Shown: one piece after another, positions 13,270 to 19,310 of the stretch
How the letters are laid out: each line of letters opens with the position of its first letter
How positions within the stretch are numbered: the stretch's first letter is position 1
DNA from: a virus
Virus record (IMG/VR): IMGVR_UViG_3300030450_002913
Span: 1-20,714 of that record
Length of the DNA: 20,714 nucleotides
Strand: one strand, 5' to 3'
The notes under the pieces: model-generated
Told to the model about the DNA's origin: nothing
The model's input: the letters and a program-made list of their open reading frames with translations, nothing else
Databases searched by the model: none
Made by a program: the position numbers and the translations under genes

Positions 13270-13883
13270 AGGACAGTGACTCCTGGGATAATTTCCTGCG
13301 GTTGCTCAACCGTAATGTCTTCGAGCCATAGGGCAAAACATTCATCTCTAAGCCATCTATGGCAGTCAGGAAAGGGTGCGCACCATGTGTCCTTCCCAAT
13401 CTTGCTGGCCTGATCTTTCACAGCCCTCTTAGCGGCTTCTATGAGGTTTTCAGCTTCCTCAGTTTTTAGAGCTTCTTTCCAAGCGGTTCTTGCTTTTGAT
13501 TTGGACTGATTGTGCGCTTTGCTGGGACTTGCTTGGTAGACCTCCCAGAAAACTTGGAAAGCTGGCGAATCTTTTTCAGCTACTTTTTTTGTTTCTTTAA
13601 GAAAGGCCTCGTGTTCTTTTGGATTGTGGCAAACGAAGTTCTCGGAGACAGGAGCAAGAAAAGTTTCTCTTCCTCTCATACTCTCTAACTCTTCAAAAGA
13701 ATTAGAAGAAGAAGAATATGAATAGCGGCCCGGGGGTCCGCTAATTGTGGCACTACTGTCAAGACCATTTATCGCATTTTCGATTAATTGGCTGAGAAAC
13801 GCTGTCTTGTTTAGGTAGTTGGGCTTTTGGGCTAATGCCTTCTGTAACACAGAGGAATCAACCCGTATCGATTCTGTGGTCAT
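13266..13883 (-). CDS. Phage replication protein with N-terminal RHH domain
   Basis: A 205-residue protein at the head of the leftward block. Residues 4-40 read ESIRVDSSVLQKALAQKPNY then KTAFLSQLIENAINGL, a ribbon-helix-helix pattern. A Ser-rich linker (SYSSSSNSFEELE) follows. Residues about 107-190 match the C-terminal domain of phage replication-initiation proteins: FQVFWEVYQASPSKAHNQSK, ARTAWKEALK, then WCAPFPDCHRWLRDECFALW ('FW..YP.k..K..A..aw..al ... p....wL....w'). It would bind the phage origin or recruit host helicase. The RHH could let it bind its own promoter next door. Start ATG 13883; weak ribosome site. Confidence 0.65.
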   Translation of the reverse strand: MTTESIRVDSSVLQKALAQKPNYLNKTAFLSQLIENAINGLDSSATISGPPGRYSYSSSSNSFEELESMRGRETFLAPVSENFVCHNPKEHEAFLKETKKVAEKDSPAFQVFWEVYQASPSKAHNQSKSKARTAWKEALKTEEAENLIEAAKRAVKDQASKIGKDTWCAPFPDCHRWLRDECFALWLEDITVEQPQEIIPGVTVL

Positions 13884-13930
13884 ACGCTACACATGGTGTT
13901 ACGTGGTCGTAGCAAGGATGCCTCACACAG

Positions 13931-13991
13931 TGACAAGTGTCAATACGAGCGAATAGCAAATATTTGCTATGTCTTAATATCTCGTTACTAT
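13931..13991. promoter_or_regulatory. Divergent control region with an 18-bp perfect palindrome
   Basis: ATAGCAAATATTTGCTAT at 13953-13970 is a perfect 18-bp palindrome. Beside it TGACA-AG-TGTCA (13931-13942) is a second inverted repeat. Rightward, TTGCTA (13964-13969, inside the palindrome) and TACTAT (13986-13991) with 16-base spacing could drive the 14018 gene. Leftward, TTGACA (13943-13938) is a perfect -35 but has no good -10 (CATCCT at 17 bases), hinting at activation or another sigma factor. A protein binding the palindrome would affect both directions. Confidence 0.6.
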
Positions 13992-14017
13992 GCATTTGTA
14001 CCCAAAGCGCGAGGCCC

Positions 14018-14182
14018 ATGACCTCTCCCACCGAGGAACGTAAAAGGATTAAAGAATTACGAAAAGATCTCACTACCTGTCAGGATCCTTTTGATTTATT
14101 AGCCGAGTATTCCTACGAGAACGAAATGCTGCGAAAGCAAGTAAGAATACTTACACAAGGCGAAAAATGTTCATTCGACTAG
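14018..14182 (+). CDS. Small charged helical protein (54 aa)
   Basis: I chose ATG 14018 (MTSPTEERKRIKELRKDLTT), because the frame's first ATG at 13937 lies upstream of the promoter and reads through the palindrome. The protein is helical and charged (DPFDLLAEYSYENEMLRKQV). GAGG lies 4 bases before ATG. It sits between two control regions, where a Cro-like or antirepressor gene is often found, but no HTH is visible. Confidence 0.45.
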   Translation: MTSPTEERKRIKELRKDLTTCQDPFDLLAEYSYENEMLRKQVRILTQGEKCSFD

Positions 14183-14214
14183 TGGTTCTAGACCCCTGAT
14201 GTGTTAGGGCCTAC

Positions 14215-14243
14215 TTGAACGTAGGAGTAAACCCCGTTAAGGT
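14215..14243 (+). promoter_or_regulatory. Operator in the spacer of the repressor promoter
   Basis: TTGAAC (14215-14220) as -35 and TAAGGT (14238-14243) as a weak -10, with the operator GGAGTAAACCCC (14224-14235) filling the 17-base spacer. This placement would allow autorepression of the HTH gene. CCTAC/GTAGG (14210-14214 with 14221-14225) flanks the -35 as an inverted repeat. Confidence 0.5.
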
Positions 14244-14276
14244 GTTCATATTGATACGCAGTACATCCGCCCACCA

Positions 14277-14519
14277 ATGGCTGCCCATAACCCGCCCGTT
14301 TCAGACGAGGCCGTTCAACTAGGTCAAGCATTTAAAACTTGGCGATTGTCAAACGGTCTTTCACACCAAGATCTACACAACTACGGTAAAGATCGAGGTG
14401 TCAAGCTCTACAACTCTCAAGTTGCATATTTTGAACGTGGGGTCTTAACCCCTCAACCAGGATTTTTTGTAGCACTTGCAAAATTAATGGAGGACCTTAA
14501 AAACGGAGGCCAGTCATGA
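14277..14519 (+). CDS. Cro/CI-type HTH repressor candidate
   Basis: An 80-residue protein that is essentially one XRE-family HTH domain: LGQAFKTWRLSNGLSHQDLH (helices 1-2), DRGVKLYNSQVAYFERGVLT (recognition helix and the following turn), PGFFVALAKLMEDL (last helix). There is no C-terminal LexA/CI peptidase domain, so induction would need another route. It sits downstream of an operator copy and between two regulated units, making it the best candidate for binding the GGGGTWNACYCC sites. Its stop overlaps the next gene (ATGA). Confidence 0.7.
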   Translation: MAAHNPPVSDEAVQLGQAFKTWRLSNGLSHQDLHNYGKDRGVKLYNSQVAYFERGVLTPQPGFFVALAKLMEDLKNGGQS

Positions 14520-15034
14520 GTACTAAAAAAGGCTTCAAATTTGTACAGAAAGAAACAACACGAGAACGTTTACAAAAAGCTGTTCCGTTTGTTAATTCAA
14601 AAGGCGACCCGGCTACAGCGACAGACCTTTTTGGGATGTATATCGGTGAACAGGAAATAAATCCTTTATATGCAGGGACTAAGGAAGAATTAACAGAAGA
14701 ATTTTGCAATCATTATGGGCATTCACTTGAGGAGGCCTTTAATAAAATTGCGCGTGAGCGCATGTTGACCCCAAAAAAGGCATGGCAAGAACTAACGCAA
14801 GTTGAAAAGTTTCCTCAAGATCCTGAATATCAAACCATTTGTCAGGATGTATTAAGGGGTGCCCATGAATTAACAAAAGGAGAGACCTTAGACATCGTTG
14901 AAGAGTATGCCCCTGGATGCGATGGCCAATGTCCGTGTTTTCACGCTTTATCTGTGCTTGCTGATGACAAAGAAGACCCTGTAGATATTTCAGGTTTAAA
15001 GAAGGAGAACGAGAGGTTGCTGGAGATGATGTAA
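14516..15034 (+). CDS. Protein co-translated with the repressor (172 aa)
   Basis: ATG 14516 overlaps the repressor stop by 4 bases and has GGAGG 7 bases upstream. The protein is soluble and acidic (DLFGMYIGEQEINPLYAGTK, HYGHSLEEAFNKIARERMLT) with a Cys-containing segment EYAPGCDGQCPCFHAL (C-x3-C-x-C) that could bind a metal, and a C-terminal helix LKKENERLLEMM. Coupling suggests a partner that modulates the repressor (stability, induction or co-repression), but this is inference. No family recognised. Confidence 0.6.
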   Translation: MSTKKGFKFVQKETTRERLQKAVPFVNSKGDPATATDLFGMYIGEQEINPLYAGTKEELTEEFCNHYGHSLEEAFNKIARERMLTPKKAWQELTQVEKFPQDPEYQTICQDVLRGAHELTKGETLDIVEEYAPGCDGQCPCFHALSVLADDKEDPVDISGLKKENERLLEMM

Positions 15035-15081
15035 TTTTTCGATACGCCCCCATATCTAGTGTCTGTCAATATCCCTGCGTA

Positions 15082-15114
15082 GGGGTTGACTCCTAGATCC
15101 AGAGTGATTATTAT
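15082..15114 (+). promoter_or_regulatory. Strong promoter with -35 inside an operator (ERF-sigma operon)
   Basis: GGGGTTGACTCC (15082-15093) is an operator copy whose centre is a near-consensus -35 TTGACT (15086-15091). TATTAT (15109-15114) follows after exactly 17 bases. It is the best sigma-70-type promoter in the window. The predicted start near 15121 leaves only a short leader before ATG 15135. Confidence 0.75.
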
Positions 15115-15134
15115 TTTCATAACGCATGGACTAA

Positions 15135-15350
15135 ATGCCAGAGAACCGAGAAGCTAACCCCCTTTTCGATCAGCTTCTTGCCATTCAAGAAAACGCTGCT
15201 CAAATTGTTGAAGGCGCTGAACAATCTTTTTGTTCTTCTATTGGTTTCATCTGTTGGGATGAATTAACCGAAGACGAAAGATGCCAAATCCATGAATGGC
15301 ATAAAACTCTTCAAAACGCTGTTAAAGCTCTTAGGGACATAGAAGAATGA
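15135..15350 (+). CDS. Hypothetical protein leading the ERF operon (71 aa)
   Basis: A small acidic helical protein (NPLFDQLLAIQENAAQIVEG, EDERCQIHEWHKTLQNAVKA). It is the first gene after the operator-promoter and overlaps the ERF start by 4 bases. It could be an ERF partner or a host-nuclease inhibitor by position, but no motif proves this. Confidence 0.55.
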   Translation: MPENREANPLFDQLLAIQENAAQIVEGAEQSFCSSIGFICWDELTEDERCQIHEWHKTLQNAVKALRDIEE

Positions 15351-15988
15351 CAAGCGAACTCACAAAAGCCCATGCTGCCTTTATTAAAGAGGTCGGCACT
15401 ATCGGCAAGGACGGCGATGCTCAATTTGGTAAGCACGCCACGCTACAAGGTGTTTTAGGTGTTATTAATCCCTCGTTATCTCGTCAGGGTTTATCGGTTC
15501 ACCAAGTCTTTGACTACACAGAAGACGGCAAAACTGTTTTAAGAACAATCCTTAGACATACAAGCGGAGAGGAAGTTGTTAGTTCGGCTTTGTTCCCGTC
15601 TACGTCAGGTCGTAATCCGCTACATGATTGGGGATCAAATGTCACATACATGAGGCGATTCAGCCTATTGGCGATTTTAGGGATCGCACCCGGAATAGAA
15701 GATAACGATGGCGATCATGCCACTGCACCTGAACCTGTTATTTCAAAGCCTGTAGTTACTACGCCTGCTCAACCGCAGCAAGATATAACTATCACAAATC
15801 CTCCTTTAGAACCCAACGACAGAAAAGAACTCTTGGACGTTTTGGCCAATCTCTACGGCGAAAACAAATCAAAATTTGATCAGCTCAATGTTGCATACAG
15901 AAAACAATTCCCTGATTGCAAAGACAAAATGAGCGATCACATCCAAGAACCAAAGCATCGTGACTTTATTTTCAGCTTTTTGAAATGA
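15347..15988 (+). CDS. erf: ERF-family single-strand annealing protein
   Basis: A 213-residue protein with the ERF fold signature: KAHAAFIKEVGTIGKDGDAQ, KHATLQGVLGVINPSLSRQG (the 'Y.....i......L...gl' helix), LRTILRHTSGEEVVSSALFP, then DWGSNVTYMRRFSLLAILGI (the conserved 'G...TY..RYal...lgi' helix) and EDNDGD. A Pro-rich linker leads to a C-terminal helical domain (PNDRKELLDVLANLYGENKS). It anneals complementary single strands during phage recombination or genome circularisation. It likely works with the RecB-like nuclease encoded leftward. ATGA overlaps on both sides. Confidence 0.85.
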   Translation: MTSELTKAHAAFIKEVGTIGKDGDAQFGKHATLQGVLGVINPSLSRQGLSVHQVFDYTEDGKTVLRTILRHTSGEEVVSSALFPSTSGRNPLHDWGSNVTYMRRFSLLAILGIAPGIEDNDGDHATAPEPVISKPVVTTPAQPQQDITITNPPLEPNDRKELLDVLANLYGENKSKFDQLNVAYRKQFPDCKDKMSDHIQEPKHRDFIFSFLK

Positions 15989-16242
15989 GTGATTCGGAAT
16001 TTAATGCTCAACAACAAAGAGATTCCATCAAGCGTAAAGGTGGAAAATTTCGTATCCCAGAGAGGAGCCGTCCTGAAGGTGTTAGCTATCAAGCCCATAA
16101 GAATCGCTATCTGGTCAGCGCAAAGTTGACCCAAACCAATTGGGAAGTTTTACGAGCTTGGCTTGTATCTAACAATCTCAACTACAACACAGGCTTAAAC
16201 CGCCTTATCGCTACCCATCCTGAACTAGAACAACATGGCTAA
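15985..16242 (+). CDS. Small basic hypothetical protein (85 aa)
   Basis: A basic protein (QQQRDSIKRKGGKFRIPERS) with a C-terminal helical part (LTQTNWEVLRAWLVSNNLNY, NTGLNRLIATHPEL). The second half resembles small helical units that dimerise or bind DNA ('s..NW..l..W...nn...s..LN.LI'), but this is not a firm family call. It overlaps ERF by 4 bases and the next gene by 8. Confidence 0.55.
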   Translation: MSDSEFNAQQQRDSIKRKGGKFRIPERSRPEGVSYQAHKNRYLVSAKLTQTNWEVLRAWLVSNNLNYNTGLNRLIATHPELEQHG

Positions 16243-16459
16243 TCCAAACCGCGAAAAAATCACTGGCCTTTGGGTCAGAGAGTGGGTTAATCCACAAGGC
16301 GAAACCGTTCGTTATATGACGGGCAAATCTGACGGCATGAGCTATTCGATTTGGCCTAATGGATTTAAAGAGAAAGAAACTGACCCAACTCATGTTCTGT
16401 TTAAAGAGCCTGCTGAATCTTTCAAGCCAGCTCCTAAAAAAGAAGATCTGCCTTTTTAA
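16235..16459 (+). CDS. Small protein with SSB-like acidic C-terminal tip
   Basis: A 74-residue protein: a short beta domain (KITGLWVREWVNPQGETVRY, YSIWPNGFKEKE) and a flexible Pro/Lys/Glu tail ending KKEDLPF. The last residues resemble the D-(I/L)-P-F tip by which single-strand DNA-binding proteins recruit repair enzymes. Its place between ERF and the sigma gene fits a recombination accessory role, possibly a small ssDNA-binding protein. The beta part is too short for a full OB fold. Confidence 0.55.
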   Translation: MANPNREKITGLWVREWVNPQGETVRYMTGKSDGMSYSIWPNGFKEKETDPTHVLFKEPAESFKPAPKKEDLPF

Positions 16460-17353
16460 ATGCCTGATGGTGTGGGCGCTTACCTATCCGAGATAGGTCG
16501 CATTCCTTTATTAACCAATTCCGAGGAAATCATTCTTGGGAATCAAGTCAAGCACTGGCAGGAAATAAAAGGCATAAAAGATCCCACACCTGAGCAACGA
16601 AAAATTATTAGACAGGGCAAGAAGGCAAAAGATCGGATGATTTCAGCCAACCTTCGCTTGGTCGTTCATATAGCGAAGCGTCACGTTAAGGAATCGATGA
16701 CTCACATGAGTCTTATGGATTTGGTGCAGGAAGGAACGATTGGCCTAAATCGTGGTATAGAAAAATTTGATCCATCACGCGGGTATAAGCTTTCAACCTA
16801 TTGCTATTGGTGGATAAAACAGGGCATAACCAGGGCAATAGGGAATCAAGAGCGTTCAATAAGACTTCCAGTCAATGCCATCGATGTTCAGCGCAGGATT
16901 ACTAAATATCTAGATTCTTTCAAACATGAGCATGGACGATTCCCAACACTTGAAGAGTGCGTAGAAGCTTCAAAGGTCACTAAGCCGACGCTTCGGGCTT
17001 ATATCGAACATTCAGAGAGGCCTATCAGTTTGGATCAGCTTGTTTGCCAAAATGGATCAGAAAGAATGGTAGATAGATCTTTACTTGAACTGATTGCATC
17101 AGAAGATCCATTACCAGAGGAAGATCTTGAATATCAAAGTTGTCTTGATCAGTTAGAAGCGTTGCTTTCGATTCTTCCTACTCGTGATCGTCAAATGCTT
17201 GAGCTTAGGTATGGAATCAGAAATGGAGGCGAAAAGATGACCTATGCGCAGGTGGGAGAGAAGATGAAAGTCAGTAGAGAACGGGTTAGACAGATAGAAA
17301 TGAAAAGCCTTAGACAGATGCGTAAAAAGATTGATGGCAAGGCTTTTCCGTAA
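16460..17353 (+). CDS. Sigma-70-family sigma factor (cyanobacterial group 2-like)
   Basis: A 297-residue sigma factor with all DNA-binding regions and no region 1.1: region 1.2 (VGAYLSEIGRIPLLTNSEE, residues 5-23), region 2 (SANLRLVVHIAKRHV; LMDLVQEGTIGLNRGIEKFD; LSTYCYWWIKQGITRAIGNQ, residues about 62-130), region 3, and region 4 (LPTRDRQMLELRYGIRNGG; KMKVSRERVRQIEMKSLRQM, residues 239-288). Architecture matches cyanobacterial group 2 factors, not the small T4 gp55 type. ATG abuts the previous TAA. As last gene of the operator-controlled ERF operon it probably redirects host RNA polymerase after induction. Confidence 0.9.
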   Translation: MPDGVGAYLSEIGRIPLLTNSEEIILGNQVKHWQEIKGIKDPTPEQRKIIRQGKKAKDRMISANLRLVVHIAKRHVKESMTHMSLMDLVQEGTIGLNRGIEKFDPSRGYKLSTYCYWWIKQGITRAIGNQERSIRLPVNAIDVQRRITKYLDSFKHEHGRFPTLEECVEASKVTKPTLRAYIEHSERPISLDQLVCQNGSERMVDRSLLELIASEDPLPEEDLEYQSCLDQLEALLSILPTRDRQMLELRYGIRNGGEKMTYAQVGEKMKVSRERVRQIEMKSLRQMRKKIDGKAFP

Positions 17354-17357
17354 TTCC

Positions 17358-17378
17358 TAGGCCGCTTCTAGGCCGCTT
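17358..17378. repeat. Left direct repeats, putative integrase arm sites
   Basis: Two copies of TAGGCCGCTT (17358-17367 and 17369-17378), 11 bases apart start to start, one helical turn. The same octamer pair with the same 11-base period recurs on the other side of the tRNA fragment. Paired arm-type repeats flanking a core are typical of tyrosine-integrase attP sites. Confidence 0.65.
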
Positions 17379-17436
17379 ATGGAAAGGCTGATTTTAATTA
17401 TCCCTTTCCCTGATTAGCTTTTAGCCTTGTAGCAAT

Positions 17437-17480
17437 AGTGCTCCCAAAGCACCCGCGCTACCAAGCTGCGCCACGCCCCG
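17437..17480 (-). other. 5' half of tRNA-Pro(UGG): attP core
   Basis: On the minus strand the sequence begins CGGGGCGTGGCGCAGCTTGG and continues through the D stem GCGC/GCGC and the anticodon arm GGTGC-TTTGGGA-GCACT, with anticodon TGG. After 44 bases the match stops: no T arm or 3' acceptor strand follows. It is therefore a tRNA-Pro fragment, not a working gene, and the likely identity block for integration into host tRNA-Pro. Homology covers the 5' half, whereas most tRNA-targeting integrases carry the 3' half. Confidence 0.75.
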
Positions 17481-17554
17481 TTACTACTTTTTTAGTCTCT
17501 CACTAGCTTTGTACTTTAGCCTACCTATGCACGCCTGGGCATACATGGTATTCT

Positions 17555-17573
17555 TAGGCCGCTGTTAGGCCGC
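17555..17573. repeat. Right direct repeats, putative integrase arm sites
   Basis: TAGGCCGC at 17555-17562 and again at 17566-17573, the same octamer and 11-base period as the left pair. The right pair ends 7 bases before the integrase start, so integrase binding could also repress its own gene. Confidence 0.65.
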
Positions 17574-17579
17574 AAAACC

Positions 17580-18800
17580 TTGCCTAAGATAAAAAGAACT
17601 CAAAGATGGGAGGAGACTTTAAAAGAGGATGTAAGAAGTTTAAACCGTGGATGGAGTGTTGCGGAAGACAAAGGTAAAATGCGCTTGAGATGGCGGTACG
17701 TTCCAAATCAGAAAGACCAATCTGTAATGCTTCCTTTTGCATGGGCTGAAAATCTCAGAAAAGCCGCAACCTCACGCATCAACAATATTTATAACCTCAC
17801 CCTTGAAGGACATGATCTAAAGACAGCCGCAAAAATAGCTGATGGGAAAGCGCCAAAAATTGAACGTGATTGGTCTCTATGCTTGAAAAATTTCCAGCAA
17901 TACAAAACAGAACACGAAAACGCAATTACACAAAAAACCTTTGAACACGATTATCTAAAAGTCTTGGATGATGCTGTACGGCTCTTAGAAAGTTATAAGC
18001 CGCCAACTAATCCACCGGATTTAATAGATCTTTGTATTAGAGACTGGAAGCCCGGAAGCGCAACACGCAAAAGGCGGGCTAACTCACTCTGCCAATTCCT
18101 TGAATATTGCGTCACCCGTGAAAATGCACCCGCATCATGGTTACCACCTAAAGACCGAAAAATTCACATCGGACGTAAATCAGCTAATGCGAAAACACAA
18201 AAGAAAGACCCTATAACCGATCAGGAAATATTGACCCTGATAGAAGATCTGCAAACAACTGATGCAGGAAGTAGATGGGGGAATGCTCTTAAGCTCTTAG
18301 CGGTTTACGGCCTTCGACCTGTAGAACTAACCCATCTACATGTAAGACAAACTCCAAAAGGTGAAAATTATTTATGGTGTTCTTACGAAAAAAGATCAGG
18401 TGGTGGAATAACTAAACCTAGAAGATTAGAACCTTTACCAATAGCAAATACAGATTGGAAGTTGTTACCTTTATTAGAGGCCGGATTATTGGAGTTGCCT
18501 AAATTATCCGCTGAAGGAAATGGGGTAGCTGAACAGATTAGAAAGTACTTAGAAAGGCGCAAAGCATGGACATCATTAAAAGCAAAAGTCAAAGCAAGAA
18601 ATGAAGAATTAGGAACTTATAGCTTCAGACATTCCTACTCAGTTAGGGGGCATAAATTAGGGATTGATAGCGGCTCAATGGCTAGCGCAATGGGGCATTC
18701 TTTAGAAGTCCACTCTCGTGAATACCCTTGGGCTACATCTGAAACCACAACCAAAGCATTTCAAGTGGCTAGGTCGTTATCCCTTCCCCACTCGCGGTGA
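17580..18800 (+). CDS. int: Tyrosine recombinase (phage integrase)
   Basis: A 406-residue integrase. The N-terminal part (about 1-95) is a basic arm-binding region, 105-190 a core-binding domain (WSLCLKNFQQYKTEHENAIT, RANSLCQFLEYCV), and 211-406 the catalytic domain. Catalytic residues visible: R246 in LLAVYGLRPVELTHL, R350 in TYSFRHSYSVRG (the usual His of HxxR is Y347), H373 in AMGHSLEVHSREYPW and the nucleophile Y382. The proposed start is TTG 17580 (upstream frame open to 17520 without ATG), with no clear ribosome site, suggesting low expression. It integrates the phage at the adjacent attP. Confidence 0.9.
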   Translation: MPKIKRTQRWEETLKEDVRSLNRGWSVAEDKGKMRLRWRYVPNQKDQSVMLPFAWAENLRKAATSRINNIYNLTLEGHDLKTAAKIADGKAPKIERDWSLCLKNFQQYKTEHENAITQKTFEHDYLKVLDDAVRLLESYKPPTNPPDLIDLCIRDWKPGSATRKRRANSLCQFLEYCVTRENAPASWLPPKDRKIHIGRKSANAKTQKKDPITDQEILTLIEDLQTTDAGSRWGNALKLLAVYGLRPVELTHLHVRQTPKGENYLWCSYEKRSGGGITKPRRLEPLPIANTDWKLLPLLEAGLLELPKLSAEGNGVAEQIRKYLERRKAWTSLKAKVKARNEELGTYSFRHSYSVRGHKLGIDSGSMASAMGHSLEVHSREYPWATSETTTKAFQVARSLSLPHSR

Positions 18801-19306
18801 TATTTTTTAGATGCTTCTGCATAAGCTAAAGCGGCTTCCTCTTTCGTTCTGAATGCTCCTAAATATTTATCAATTCCATTAGCGTTAATTCTTGCGCAAT
18901 AAGGCAAAGTTTCACTTCTCGTTTCATAAACACCCTTAAAGCCAGTCTTATTATTAATACCTTTCTTTCTATTCTTATTATTTTGTTCTTCCGTCGCCAA
19001 TCTGAGGTTTTCGATCCTGTTATCTAATTTATTCCCATCTCTATGATCGACCAATCGATCAATTCCAGGGTCTTCTTTGTAATGAAGTAACCAAGCAAGT
19101 CTGTTGCCTCGAATTGCCTGGCCATTGATCCAAACTCGCCAGTATTGTTCACCTGGTTTGCCATGAGGGCCTCCAGCAAGCTCGCCTTTTTTATATTTGC
19201 CATTAGCACTGTCTATTTTCCGTCGCAGCTCCCCTGTGGTCGGGTCGTAACTTATATATTGATTGACCAGCTCAAAAGGTGGGCAAGGTTTTGGTTTTTT
19301 GGTCAT
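18761..19306 (-). CDS. AP2-HNH homing-type endonuclease
   Basis: About 181 residues from ATG 19306 (MTKKPKPCPPFELVNQYISY); the frame extends upstream to 19384 but that part crosses the excisionase gene and promoter. The N-terminal half has YDPTTGELRRKID and the HNH core RLVDHRDGNKLDNRIENLRL with the catalytic His. The C-terminal half is an AP2 DNA-binding domain (NKTGFKGVYETRSETLPYCA, DKYLGAFRTKEEAALAYAEA). Such free-standing nucleases spread by cutting related phage genomes. Its 3' end overlaps the integrase 3' end by 40 bases on the opposite strand. Confidence 0.85.
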   Translation of the reverse strand: MTKKPKPCPPFELVNQYISYDPTTGELRRKIDSANGKYKKGELAGGPHGKPGEQYWRVWINGQAIRGNRLAWLLHYKEDPGIDRLVDHRDGNKLDNRIENLRLATEEQNNKNRKKGINNKTGFKGVYETRSETLPYCARINANGIDKYLGAFRTKEEAALAYAEASKKYHREWGRDNDLAT

Positions 19307-19310
19307 CTTG

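Noticed and set aside
13937-14017. Upstream start (ATG 13937) for the 54-aa gene
   Set aside because: It would begin before the proposed promoter and translate the palindrome; the segment reads as a Leu/Cys/Ile-rich shadow.
14439-14452. GGGGTCTTAACCCC inside the repressor gene as a sixth operator
   Set aside because: The arms match but the centre is two bases longer than in the five intergenic sites, and it is inside coding sequence; possibly chance.
17425-17480. Functional tRNA-Pro gene
   Set aside because: No T arm or 3' acceptor strand follows the anticodon arm on the minus strand; no 3' half is found nearby that would indicate an intron.
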